Part shown: in pieces, positions 17,527 to 25,535 of the stretch
Layout: every line of letters begins with the position of its first letter
Position numbering within the stretch: the stretch's first letter is position 1
Source: an uncultured Dokdonia sp.
GTDB lineage: Bacteria > Bacteroidota > Bacteroidia > Flavobacteriales > Flavobacteriaceae
Direction of reading: 5' to 3'
NCBI RefSeq assembly: GCF_947492815.1
Contig: NZ_CANLOB010000001.1
Location: forward strand, 1 to 64,000
DNA: 64,000 nt
Notes under the pieces: model-generated
What the model saw: only the letters and a program-made list of their open reading frames with translations
Databases searched by the model: none
What the model was told of the DNA's origin: nothing
Made by a program: the position numbers and the translations under genes

Positions 17527-17814
17527 TTATACTGCAACGTTCGTCTTAACACCTTCTACAAATACTTTTGCAGGTTTGAACGCAGGTATGTTGTGCGCTG
17601 GAATTTTGATAGTCGTATTCTTAGAAATATTTCTACCAGTTTTTTCAGCTCTTGTTTTAATAATAAAGCTACCAAATCCTCTTAGGTAAACATTGTCTCC
17701 ACCTTCTAAAGATGTTTTTACTTCACTCATGAATGATTCGATAGTTGCTTGTACGTCATTCTTTTCGATACCTAATTTTTCAGATACCTTTGCTACAATA
17801 TCAGCTTTTGTCAT
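17527..17814 (-). CDS. hup: HU family DNA-binding protein
   Basis: Nucleoid protein of 95 residues, the normal HU length. It shows the N-terminal helices (MTKADIVAKVSEKLGIEKND), the saddle VYLRGFGSFIIKTR, and the DNA-intercalating arm GRNISKNTTIKIPAHNIPAFKPAK with the conserved Pro of HU/IHF proteins (NIPAFKP). The C-terminus VEGVKTNVAV is slightly extended. It is transcribed toward the 30-residue basic protein gene, 32 bases away, and a TATATTTG box lies upstream. Confidence 0.97.
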   Translation of the reverse strand: MTKADIVAKVSEKLGIEKNDVQATIESFMSEVKTSLEGGDNVYLRGFGSFIIKTRAEKTGRNISKNTTIKIPAHNIPAFKPAKVFVEGVKTNVAV

Positions 17815-17850
17815 TTTAAAAATTGTTTAGGGGTTAAAATTTCAAGTTCG

Positions 17851-17858
17851 CAAATATA
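17851..17858 (-). promoter_or_regulatory. Putative -7 box TATATTTG of hup
   Basis: A consensus octamer on the minus strand, 36 bases before the HU ATG. A TTGA about 20 bases further upstream could serve as -33 element. The spacing allows a leader of about 30 bases. Confidence 0.5.
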
Positions 17859-17938
17859 AGCATTAAAAACTCAAACTTTCAAGCATAATCTTTTAAAATA
17901 TAAGAAGATAAGTATATAAATTAGCAAAAAACCTTTAT

Positions 17939-18988
17939 TTGCCATTGAAATTCTCTAATAAACTTATAGCGTGGTACTTAGTAAACAAGCGGGAAATGCC
18001 TTGGAGACAAACCACTGATCCTTATAATATTTGGCTCTCAGAAATCATCCTTCAACAAACTAGAGTAGCCCAAGGATTGCCCTATTATTTGAAATTTACA
18101 GAAGCTTTTCCAACAGTATTTGATCTAGCAAATGCTTCTGAAGAAGAAGTGTTAAAATTATGGCAAGGACTCGGATATTACTCTCGTGGCAGAAATTTAC
18201 ATGCCGCGGCAAAGTATATTGTAGAAGAGTGTGATGGTATTTTTCCAAATACGTATAAAGATTTATTAAAACTAAAAGGTGTGGGTGATTATACTGCTAG
18301 TGCCATTGCAAGTATTAGTTTTAATGAACCAACTGCTGTCGTAGACGGAAATGTGTATAGAGTTTTATCACGGTTTTATGGTATCGAGACTCCTATTAAT
18401 AGCACAGAAGGCATTAAAGAATTTAAAGCTTTAGCTCAAGAACTTATAGACAAAGAGCAACCTGCAAATTTCAATCAAGCGATTATGGAGTTTGGCGCCA
18501 TACAATGTAAGCCTCAAAACCCATATTGTTTGCACTGTATTTTTAACGATTCTTGTGTCGCATTACAAAAAAACAGAATTAGCACGCTGCCTGTAAAACT
18601 CAAAAAAACAAAAGTTAAAAAACGTCATCTACACTACCTCGTATTCAGATCGTCAGATCACAAGACAATTATTGAACGACGCACAGGAAAAGGGATTTGG
18701 CAGGGTTTGTATCAATTTCCAATGATTGAAGGGGAATTTGATACTAACCGCTTTCGCGAAAGCGAACCCTTTCAAAAAGAAACAGCTTCGTATACTATAA
18801 AAAACATAGTTCCATACAACGTAAAGCCAATTGTCCATAAATTATCACATCAACATTTACACACTATATTTTGGATTATTGATGTTGAAAATTTAGAAGA
18901 CACTGCTATCGAAATTCAATCTATAAGTTCTTATCCTGTTCCCGTGCTTATTGAAAAATTTATAGCAACTTATTTTAATCTAAAATAG
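17939..18988 (+). CDS. mutY: Adenine DNA glycosylase MutY
   Basis: Removes adenine mispaired with 8-oxoguanine. Visible features: WLSEIILQQTRV with the catalytic Glu, the helix-hairpin-helix LKGVGDYTASAIAS, VVDGNVYRV with the catalytic Asp, and the 4Fe-4S cluster Cys set C-x6-C-x2-C-x5-C (CKPQNPYCLHCIFNDSC). A C-terminal NUDIX-like domain follows (HYLVFRSS, GKGIWQGLYQFPM), which recognises 8-oxoG. TTG at 17939 gives MPLKFSNKLIAWY, matching the family start. The length of 349 is normal. A palindrome copy encodes RFRES in the C-terminal domain. The end overlaps the convergent AraC gene by 14 bases. Confidence 0.96.
   Translation: MPLKFSNKLIAWYLVNKREMPWRQTTDPYNIWLSEIILQQTRVAQGLPYYLKFTEAFPTVFDLANASEEEVLKLWQGLGYYSRGRNLHAAAKYIVEECDGIFPNTYKDLLKLKGVGDYTASAIASISFNEPTAVVDGNVYRVLSRFYGIETPINSTEGIKEFKALAQELIDKEQPANFNQAIMEFGAIQCKPQNPYCLHCIFNDSCVALQKNRISTLPVKLKKTKVKKRHLHYLVFRSSDHKTIIERRTGKGIWQGLYQFPMIEGEFDTNRFRESEPFQKETASYTIKNIVPYNVKPIVHKLSHQHLHTIFWIIDVENLEDTAIEIQSISSYPVPVLIEKFIATYFNLK
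18749..18764. repeat. TTTCGCGAAA palindrome, copy 5 (in mutY)
   Basis: Perfect 16-base dyad CGCTTTCGCGAAAGCG, read as RFRES in the C-terminal 8-oxoG recognition domain. Confidence 0.9.
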
Positions 18989-19847
18989 TTTTAATCTGTT
19001 TTCTATAAGAAGAAGGACTCTGTCCTGTAAATGCTTTAAATCTTTTATTAAAGTGTGAAAAGTTATTAAATCCGCTTTCAAAACACACATCAGTAATTGT
19101 CATCGCATGTTCTGAAAGTAACTTAGAAGCATGTACTAATCGATATTCATTGACAAACTGTGTAAATGTCTTATTTGTTATTTTCTTAAAATAACGACAA
19201 AAAGAAGGAACTGTCATATGGGTTAATTCTGACATCTGTTCTAGAGGAATTTCTTCCTTAAAGTGTGTTTTTACATAATTGAACACTAAATTAATTCTAT
19301 CATTGTCATGTACATTAGATAATAAGGTAAATCCATCTGCATTTAGTATTCTAAATTCTTTTGTAGTAGCAAGTCTATTAAGAATCTTTAAAAAAGATAG
19401 CAATCGCTCAAAATCACTCTGCTGTTCCATACTCTCCATAAGAGCCCCTATTTCTGTTTTTGTGACTCCAGAAAATACAACCCCGCGTTTTGATACTTGC
19501 AAAAGTTTTTTAATATGAGACATTTCAGGAATATTAAAAAAATCATCTCCAAGAAAATCTGCCTTCATTTGTATGACAGTTTCAAATTTATTGCCTGTTT
19601 GATGATCTGTAAACCCACAATGAGGTAAGTTACTACCAACTAAAATTAAAGTACCCCATGTATAATAAGAAAGGTTACTTCCTACGAGTCTTCTCCCTGT
19701 ACCTCCATTTACATATACAAGTTCTAACTCAGGATGGTAATGCCATACTGTATTATCATTTCTATTTTCCTTATCAAATTTTTGATATAGAAAGGAATTT
19801 CCAAAATTAGGAGTAATAGCTTCTAAAGTAGGTTTCTGTAGAATCAT
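18975..19847 (-). CDS. AraC family transcriptional regulator
   Basis: A 290-residue regulator. The N-terminus is a cupin-like sensor (WHYHPELELVYVNGGTGRRL, LILVGSNLPH). The C-terminal about 100 residues hold the two helix-turn-helix motifs, with EIPLEQMSELTHMTVPSFCR for the first and ITDVCFESGFNNFSHFNKRF for the second. The second is the conserved AraC signature. It lies convergent to mutY and divergent from the small secreted protein gene at 20063. It is inserted between mutY and ssb, genes I would expect to be closer together in related genomes. The ligand is probably a sugar or other small molecule. Confidence 0.93.
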   Translation of the reverse strand: MILQKPTLEAITPNFGNSFLYQKFDKENRNDNTVWHYHPELELVYVNGGTGRRLVGSNLSYYTWGTLILVGSNLPHCGFTDHQTGNKFETVIQMKADFLGDDFFNIPEMSHIKKLLQVSKRGVVFSGVTKTEIGALMESMEQQSDFERLLSFLKILNRLATTKEFRILNADGFTLLSNVHDNDRINLVFNYVKTHFKEEIPLEQMSELTHMTVPSFCRYFKKITNKTFTQFVNEYRLVHASKLLSEHAMTITDVCFESGFNNFSHFNKRFKAFTGQSPSSYRKQIKTILD

Positions 19848-20062
19848 ATCGAGCTTTTATGGCTAAAGTTAAAAACGCTTTTGAAGTTAAATCGTTAGAA
19901 AATTACCTTAAATATGTACTAAATTAACATAATAATAAATCATAAGTTTAACAAAGGATAATTTAGAACATTAATATGAAAATAATGTAATAGCAGCGAG
20001 TAGCATTCTGGCGTATGTTTGTATCATAATAATTTAGTCATCAATCATTTAAATCGAATATT

Positions 20063-20422
20063 ATGAAAAACACATTAAAATTATCACTGCTTCTCGCGCT
20101 TTTAATCACTAGTGCACATGTAAATGCTACAACATTGGAAACATTTATAGAGACAAAAGAATTAAATCCCGAAACCATTACTGATGATTTAGTTATTAGA
20201 GAAAAAGATGAAAAAGTATCTGTAATTCTTTTAAACTTGGATTTAAATCCTATAAAGATTACCATCAGAGATGGTTTTGGACGTATTGTTTTTTCTGAAA
20301 CAATCAAAGACAATAAGACTATTCACAAGTCATTTAACTTTAAAAAAGCATATAAAGGAAATTACAGCATCAAAGTAAGAAATGGTTTAACTACTTACAA
20401 TAAAGAAATAAAAATTATCTAA
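20063..20422 (+). CDS. Small secreted protein
   Basis: A 119-residue exported protein. The signal peptide MKNTLKLSLLLALLITSAHVNA is followed by a spacer and a small beta domain (VSVILLNLDLNPIKITIRDG, GRIVFSE, YKGNYSIKVRNG). The fold resembles short Bacteroidota secreted proteins with a T9SS-sorting-like Ig fold: the last 70 residues have the rhythm of a sorting domain, but there is nothing in front of it to be sorted. Function unknown. It ends 40 bases before a strong terminator and appears to be a single-gene unit. Confidence 0.7.
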   Translation: MKNTLKLSLLLALLITSAHVNATTLETFIETKELNPETITDDLVIREKDEKVSVILLNLDLNPIKITIRDGFGRIVFSETIKDNKTIHKSFNFKKAYKGNYSIKVRNGLTTYNKEIKII

Positions 20423-20461
20423 ATACTTATTTCTTTCATTTAAAATCAAGTTTGCTTAGTG

Positions 20462-20500
20462 AAGCCTCTTTTAGATAATTCTAATGAGAGGCTTTTTTTA
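20462..20500 (+). terminator. Rho-independent terminator after the small secreted protein gene
   Basis: AAGCCTCT (20462-20469) pairs with AGAGGCTT (20487-20494), with a 17-base loop and a following run of T. It isolates ssb-gldE-gldD from the gene upstream. Confidence 0.82.
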
Positions 20501-20601
20501 TGTTTTCTATTAAAGTTATAGATCAGGTTCCCTCTATAAAAATCAACATCTTGTAATAGTTGTTTATCTATAAGTTTATAGATTACAGCTTAATATTTTC
20601 T

Positions 20602-20609
20602 TATATTTG
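20602..20609 (+). promoter_or_regulatory. Putative -7 box TATATTTG of ssb
   Basis: A consensus box that ends 5 bases before the ssb ATG (20615). It would give a nearly leaderless message carrying ssb, gldE and gldD. Confidence 0.45.
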
Positions 20610-20614
20610 ATACT

Positions 20615-21082
20615 ATGGCAGGAACTATCAATAAAGTTATTCTAATTGGTCACACAGGAGACGAAGTAAAAATGCACTACTTTGAGGGTGGTAATAGCAT
20701 AGGGCGCTTCCCTTTAGCCACCAATGAAGAGTACACAAATAGAACGACAGGAGAGCGCGTAAGCAACACCGAATGGCATAATATTGTAGTTCGAAATAAA
20801 GCTGCCGAGATTTGTGAAAAATATCTCAAAAAAGGAGATAAAGTATATATAGAGGGCCGTCTAAAAACTCGAAAGTGGACAGATGACAAAGGTCTTGAGC
20901 GTTACAGTACTGAAATACAATGTGTAGATTTTACGTTTCTTACTCCTAAAGGAGAAGGACAACAAGCTAATAGACCTGCACAACCATCGCAACCAGTTCA
21001 TTCACAACAACCTGCTCAGCAACCGCAATCAACACCATCGCAGATAAATCCTACAGAGGATGTAGATGACCTTCCATTTTAA
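20615..21082 (+). CDS. ssb: Single-stranded DNA-binding protein SSB
   Basis: A 155-residue SSB. The OB fold covers about 1-105 (MAGTINKVILIGHTGDEVKM, NTEWHNIVVRNKAAEICEKY, GDKVYIEGRLKTRKW). A Gln/Pro-rich linker follows, and the acidic tip DVDDLPF binds partner proteins. It lies 27 bases upstream of gldE; the order ssb-gldE-gldD is conserved in gliding flavobacteria. Confidence 0.97.
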   Translation: MAGTINKVILIGHTGDEVKMHYFEGGNSIGRFPLATNEEYTNRTTGERVSNTEWHNIVVRNKAAEICEKYLKKGDKVYIEGRLKTRKWTDDKGLERYSTEIQCVDFTFLTPKGEGQQANRPAQPSQPVHSQQPAQQPQSTPSQINPTEDVDDLPF

Positions 21083-21109
21083 AACTACGTATAACGAATT
21101 TAAAGACGA

Positions 21110-22441
21110 TTGGATCCTGACCCTGAACCCTTGTTTATAGTATTAGCTTTTGATAGTACCATCCTTATTAGTAGTCTTCTATTACTAGTATTATTTATAT
21201 GCTCTGCACTAATAAGCGGTGCCGAAGTTGCTTTTTTCTCGTTAACATCTACAGATTTAGAAACGTCAGAAGCGACAGATCAGCAAAATCCCAAATTAAA
21301 AGTAGTTGCAAAACTATTACAGAAACCTAAAAAACTACTAGCCACTATATTAGTAGCAAACAACACGATTAATATTGCGATTGTACTACTTTTTGCTAGT
21401 CTTGGAGACGTCTTTTTTGGATCTATAACAACTGATCTCTTTGGTATTTCAGCAGCTACTATACGTTTTATAATAGAAGTTGGTGTCATCACTTTTCTTA
21501 TCTTACTTTTTGGTGAGATTTTACCTAAAATCTACGCAAGTCGTAACAATATTAAATTTGCCAGTTTTATGGCGTTCCCACTTCGCTTTTTTGATATTCT
21601 CTTTACACCATTAAGCGGGCCGATGCGTTATATCACATTACAAATACATAATACATTAGGAGATCAAAAATCAAATTTTAATGTAGACCAATTATCGCAA
21701 GCACTAGAACTTACGAGTGAAGGAGACACTACCAAAGAAGAACAAAAAATACTACAAGGTATTGTCGCTTTTGGAAATACTGACACAAAACAAGTAATGC
21801 GTCCTCGCATGGATGTTTTTGCGCTTAATAAAGAAGATTCCTATCCTGATATATTAACCCAAATAACAGATACAGGATATTCCCGTATTCCTGTATATGA
21901 AGATAGTATAGACAGTATTGTAGGTATATTATATGTAAAAGATTTATTACCTCATCTTTCTGATAAAAAATTTGAATGGACATCTTTATTACGAGCACCT
22001 AATTTTGTTCCTGAAAACAAAAAACTAGATGATCTACTTGCTGAGTTTAAAGAAAAGAAAAACCACCTTGCCATTGTTGTAGATGAATATGGAGGCACTA
22101 GTGGTATTATTACACTAGAAGATATTATTGAAGAAATTGTAGGCGATATTAGTGATGAATTTGATGATGAAGATGTTATTTATTCTAAAATAGATGAACA
22201 CAACTATGTATTTGACGGAAAAACATCATTAAAAGATTTTTACCGCATTATACATCTAGAAGATGATAGCATCTTTGAGAACCAAAAAGGAGAAGCCGAA
22301 ACAATTGCTGGCTTCATCTTAGAGATCTCAGGAGGTTTTCCTAGAAAGAATGAAGTAATAAACTATACCCAATATTCGTTTACTGTGGAAGCCATAGACA
22401 AAAAACGCATTAAACAAATTAAATTTACCATACTATCTTGA
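21110..22441 (+). CDS. gldE: Gliding motility-associated protein GldE (CNNM/CBS family)
   Basis: A 443-residue inner-membrane protein. A DUF21/CNNM membrane domain covers about 15-190 (FICSALISGAEVAFFSLT, ILFGEILPKIYASRN). Paired CBS domains cover about 215-340 (VMRPRMDVFAL, VDEYGGTSGIITLEDIIEEI), and a CorC/HlyC C-terminal domain follows. Such proteins are tied to Mg2+/Co2+ handling, and in Flavobacterium GldE supports GldD function in gliding/T9SS. TTG at 21110 is the best start. Its stop overlaps the TTG start of gldD (TTGA). Confidence 0.93.
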   Translation: MDPDPEPLFIVLAFDSTILISSLLLLVLFICSALISGAEVAFFSLTSTDLETSEATDQQNPKLKVVAKLLQKPKKLLATILVANNTINIAIVLLFASLGDVFFGSITTDLFGISAATIRFIIEVGVITFLILLFGEILPKIYASRNNIKFASFMAFPLRFFDILFTPLSGPMRYITLQIHNTLGDQKSNFNVDQLSQALELTSEGDTTKEEQKILQGIVAFGNTDTKQVMRPRMDVFALNKEDSYPDILTQITDTGYSRIPVYEDSIDSIVGILYVKDLLPHLSDKKFEWTSLLRAPNFVPENKKLDDLLAEFKEKKNHLAIVVDEYGGTSGIITLEDIIEEIVGDISDEFDDEDVIYSKIDEHNYVFDGKTSLKDFYRIIHLEDDSIFENQKGEAETIAGFILEISGGFPRKNEVINYTQYSFTVEAIDKKRIKQIKFTILS

Positions 22442-23004
22442 CCATACGCTCTTACATATACAGTATACTTTGTTGCGCATTACTTGTTTCTTGCGGAGAT
22501 GACCTATTGCCAAAACCTGAAGCATTTTTAAGCCTCGAATACCCTAATGCAACATACGTAACAACACCTTCTGACTGTAATTACAGTTTTGAAAACAACT
22601 ATATAAGTACTGCTATTTTTAAAGATAACTGCTCAGTAACCATCAACTACCCAGAACTTAATGGCACCTTATTCTTAACCTACAGAAAAGTAGACAATAA
22701 CATAAATGCCTTGTTGAGAGATGCTCAGAAACTCACTTATGAACATGTCATAAAAGCAGACGATATCATTGAAGAAAAGTATGTCAATGAATTACAAGAT
22801 GTATATGGTATGTTTTACGATGTGCGAGGAAACGCAGCTTCTCAGTCTCAATTTTATGTAACAGATAGCACTGCACATTTTATTACAGGCTCTATTTATT
22901 TTAATGCAAAGCCAAATTACGATAGCATCTATCCTGCAGCAGTATATCTTAAGAATGATATCCGTCACCTTATGGAAACTATCACTTGGAATAGTGAAGA
23001 CTAG
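22438..23004 (+). CDS. gldD: Gliding motility lipoprotein GldD
   Basis: A 188-residue lipoprotein: the signal ends LLVSC, followed by GDDLLPKPEAFLSLEYPNA, the opening typical of GldD. GldD is required for gliding and T9SS function in Flavobacterium johnsoniae, but its biochemical role is unknown. The start is TTG at 22438, overlapping the gldE stop by 4 bases, so translation is probably coupled. Length and synteny fit the family. Confidence 0.93.
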   Translation: MTIRSYIYSILCCALLVSCGDDLLPKPEAFLSLEYPNATYVTTPSDCNYSFENNYISTAIFKDNCSVTINYPELNGTLFLTYRKVDNNINALLRDAQKLTYEHVIKADDIIEEKYVNELQDVYGMFYDVRGNAASQSQFYVTDSTAHFITGSIYFNAKPNYDSIYPAAVYLKNDIRHLMETITWNSED

Positions 23005-23040
23005 TATGTTTTCGTATTTCTGAAAACTCCATATAAATTT

Positions 23041-23058
23041 CACTTTCGTGAAAGCGTA
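23041..23058. repeat. Degenerate TTTCGCGAAA palindrome
   Basis: CACTTTCGTGAAAGCGTA in the gldD-EamA gap, one base off the core. It may be a decayed copy of the dispersed palindrome. Confidence 0.5.
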
Positions 23059-23220
23059 CCCAGCAACAAAACAACTTATAATCATCATAGCACCTCCTTA
23101 CTACTCTCTTTATAAAACAGAAGCTATTATTGTTTAATTTATAGAAGCAATTTATTTTAAACTCATAAATCAATAAACTCACCGAGGAATTTCCGAACTT
23201 TGCATATCTAAAATTTTGCA

Positions 23221-24105
23221 ATGCAAAACAGCACATTAAAATGGATATATCTCGTAGTATTATCCATTATTTGGGGAAGTTCTTTTATCCTTATTAAAAA
23301 AGGACTCGTAGGTCTCACACCCATTCAGCTAGGCGCTTTACGTATTTTATTTACTGCATTTTTCTTATTACTTATTGGCTGGAAAAGCCTACGCACCATT
23401 AAAAAAGCAGAATGGAAATGGATTATTATTTCTGGAGTTTTGGGAACAGGGCTTCCTGTATTTTTATTTGCCTATGCCGAAACAGAAATAGATAGTGCTA
23501 TCGCTGCCATACTGAATTCTAGTGTCCCTTTACTGACCCTCTTACTAGGCTTAACTATATTTGGAGCCAAATTCCTTAAACGTCAATTAGCAGGAGTCTT
23601 AGTGGGTTTAAGTGGAGCAACCGCATTGATTCTTATTGGCGCTAGCATCAACCCTAGCCAAAATTATTGGTATGCCTTACTCGTCATAGCTGCAGGCGTC
23701 ATGTATGCCCTTAATGTAAATATTATTAAACGTTACATGCAAAATATTTCAGCCATTGCCATCGCTACTGGAAACTTTATTTTCTTAATCCCACCAGCAT
23801 TGATTTTACTAGTATACTCTGATTTTTTTAATCAAGAAGTATTACAATCTCAAGAAGTTCAAATATCATTAGGATATATTGTCATTCTAGCCTTATTTGG
23901 AACTGCCATGGCAAAAGTGATGTTTAATAAATTAGTACAAATCAGCAACCCTGTATTTGCTTCATCAGTGACTTATCTTATGCCCATCATTTCCGTCATG
24001 TGGGGACTATTAGATCATGAAAAGTTTACTATTTGGCAACTTTTTGCTTCTATCGTTATTATTGCGGGTGTATACCTTGTCAATAAGAAAACAAAAACTA
24101 CATAA
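23221..24105 (+). CDS. EamA/DMT superfamily transporter
   Basis: Inner-membrane exporter-type protein of 294 residues with ten predicted helices in two EamA repeats (LSIIWGSSFILIKKGLVGLTP opens the first; YWYALLVIAAGVMYALNVN opens the second). Substrate unknown; relatives move amino acids or metabolites. The upstream sequence contains AAATTTTGCA directly before the ATG, one base off the -7 consensus. The C-terminal codons (FTIWQLFASIVIIAGVYLVNK) lie inside a tandem duplication that continues past the stop, so the present end KTKTT may not be the ancestral one. Confidence 0.92.
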   Translation: MQNSTLKWIYLVVLSIIWGSSFILIKKGLVGLTPIQLGALRILFTAFFLLLIGWKSLRTIKKAEWKWIIISGVLGTGLPVFLFAYAETEIDSAIAAILNSSVPLLTLLLGLTIFGAKFLKRQLAGVLVGLSGATALILIGASINPSQNYWYALLVIAAGVMYALNVNIIKRYMQNISAIAIATGNFIFLIPPALILLVYSDFFNQEVLQSQEVQISLGYIVILALFGTAMAKVMFNKLVQISNPVFASSVTYLMPIISVMWGLLDHEKFTIWQLFASIVIIAGVYLVNKKTKTT

Positions 24106-24429
24106 TTACTATTGGGGTGGTTGTTTGTTGATTTTTGTAAAATGCAAAGCACAAAAATTCAACAAACTTTCCGTAATATATACTACTGAAAAGTTTACTC
24201 CTAAAACAGCTTATTGCGTCTTTAACAATTATTACTGACGTGCATCTTGTCAATAAGAAAACAAAAACTACATAATTACTATTGGGGTGGTTGTTTGTTG
24301 ATTTTTGTAAAATGCGAAGCACAAAAATCTAACAAACTTTCCGTAACATATACTATTGAAAAATTTACTATTTGGCAGCTTTTTGATTCTCTGATTATTA
24401 TTATTAGTGTGTACCTTGTTAGTAAGTAA
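24018..24429 (+). repeat. Tandem 169/170-base duplication at the 3' end of the EamA gene
   Basis: Units start at 24018, 24187 and 24357 (each begins TGAAAAGTTTACT or a one-base variant). The first two are full length and the third covers about 73 bases. CTTGTCAATAAG recurs at 24076 and 24246. The third unit encodes FTIWQLFDSLIIIISVYLVSK and then a stop, in frame with itself, which looks like the original C-terminus pushed downstream. Unit 2 has diverged in its coding part but kept the following non-coding part almost intact. This repeat fills the 24106-24440 gap. Confidence 0.88.
24357..24429 (+). pseudogene. Displaced remnant of the EamA C-terminus
   Basis: A remnant that translates to a close match of the final about 21 residues of the EamA protein but is cut off from the gene by two repeat units. 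No start signal precedes it. It is best read as debris of the duplication. Confidence 0.65.
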
Positions 24430-24440
24430 ACGAAAGCTTC

Positions 24441-24686
24441 TCAATCATCAAAATTCTCTTGAATCTCAATTTCTCTACTTATTGGGATATAGGTTAAAAG
24501 CTTTTTTATAAAAAGTTCATTTTTTGCATCAAAACAAGCAGCATATTGTTCAAGATCATGATCTATATGATGCTCTTGAAGGTTTTCAATAATAGCTTTT
24601 AATAAATGTATAGCTCCATTTGCATCATATGGAGACTCATCTAAACTATAAGATTTCAAGTATTCTACAACTTTACGATACTCCAT
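24441..24686 (-). CDS. Hypothetical protein
   Basis: An 81-residue acidic cytoplasmic protein (MEYRKVVEYLKSYSLDESPY), apparently all helical, with no signal peptide, membrane helix or motif I recognise. It starts 9 bases after the stop of the SanA-like gene and is probably cotranscribed with it. Confidence 0.6.
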   Translation of the reverse strand: MEYRKVVEYLKSYSLDESPYDANGAIHLLKAIIENLQEHHIDHDLEQYAACFDAKNELFIKKLLTYIPISREIEIQENFDD

Positions 24687-24695
24687 CTTAATATT

Positions 24696-25328
24696 TTATT
24701 TAATCTCAATTTTCTCTCCTAAAAACTTAGGCTTTACCCCAAACAGAATATCGAAAAACACTTTTGTTCTTGCTAGATATTCTCTTAGTTGTACTTTCAA
24801 ACCATACCGTCTAGAGACATCTCGTGCATTAAAACCAACTGCTTTGATATCATTCTTACCTGCAAGATAAATAGCGCGTTCATTATGAAATTCTTGAGAG
24901 ATAATGGTAATTTCTTCTTGCCCAAATATTTCTTTAGCTCTTATCACAGAATCTAATGTTCTAAACCCTGCATAGTCGAGAAATATCTTATGTTCTGGAA
25001 TTCCTCTTTTTATGAGCTCTTCTTTAAAATCAGTAGGTTCATCATAAAGCTCAGTACTATTATCACCACTCACTAAAACAAAGTCAATTTTATCTTCTTT
25101 ATATAGTGCTACTGTTGCTTCTATCCTATATGTAAAATATAAATTAGTACGCCCATTTTGCAAAAGCTTGGAGGTTCCTAACACCAGTCCTACTTTATTT
25201 TTTTTAATATCAGAAACAGCGCTAAACGTTTTATCACTCGCATACGATTCTATGGAATAATTAGAAACAACTATTATCAATAAAGTAATAGCTATTAAAA
25301 GGACAAGTGATTTTATTTTTTTACGCAT
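24696..25328 (-). CDS. SanA/YdcF-like DUF218 family protein
   Basis: A 210-residue protein with one N-terminal membrane helix (SLVLLIAITLLIIVVSNYSI). The DUF218 fold is shown by GLVLGTSKLLQNGRTNLYF, DFVLVSGDNSTELYDEPTD, FLDYAGFRTLDSVIRAKEIF and ITIISQEFHNERAIYLA. SanA of Escherichia coli affects envelope permeability to vancomycin at high temperature; the enzymatic activity is not known. It is followed by the 81-residue gene. Confidence 0.88.
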   Translation of the reverse strand: MRKKIKSLVLLIAITLLIIVVSNYSIESYASDKTFSAVSDIKKNKVGLVLGTSKLLQNGRTNLYFTYRIEATVALYKEDKIDFVLVSGDNSTELYDEPTDFKEELIKRGIPEHKIFLDYAGFRTLDSVIRAKEIFGQEEITIISQEFHNERAIYLAGKNDIKAVGFNARDVSRRYGLKVQLREYLARTKVFFDILFGVKPKFLGEKIEIK

Positions 25329-25419
25329 GCTGTTATTTTACATATAAACTTAAGAATACAAATTGTATTGCAGAAATCACATCCATTTAACTCTTTATTA
25401 ATTTAAATATATTGCAAAT

Positions 25420-25452
25420 AAAAAGGCGATTATATAAAACAATCGCCTTTCA
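25420..25452 (-). terminator. Terminator of pckA
   Basis: AAAGGCGATT (25424-25433) pairs perfectly with AATCGCCTTT (25443-25452). On the minus strand it is followed by TTTTTATTTG. It lies about 84 bases past the pckA stop. Confidence 0.8.
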
Positions 25453-25535
25453 TCCCTAAACAAACTATCAAGAGATCTTAATAGTTTAAGAAAAAGAGAT
25501 TTTCATATAATCCCCTTACATTATATATAATATTT

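Noticed and set aside
24247..24429. A separate small gene downstream of the EamA transporter
   Set aside because: The frame translates duplicated EamA 3' sequence and non-coding repeat; it is better explained as duplication debris.
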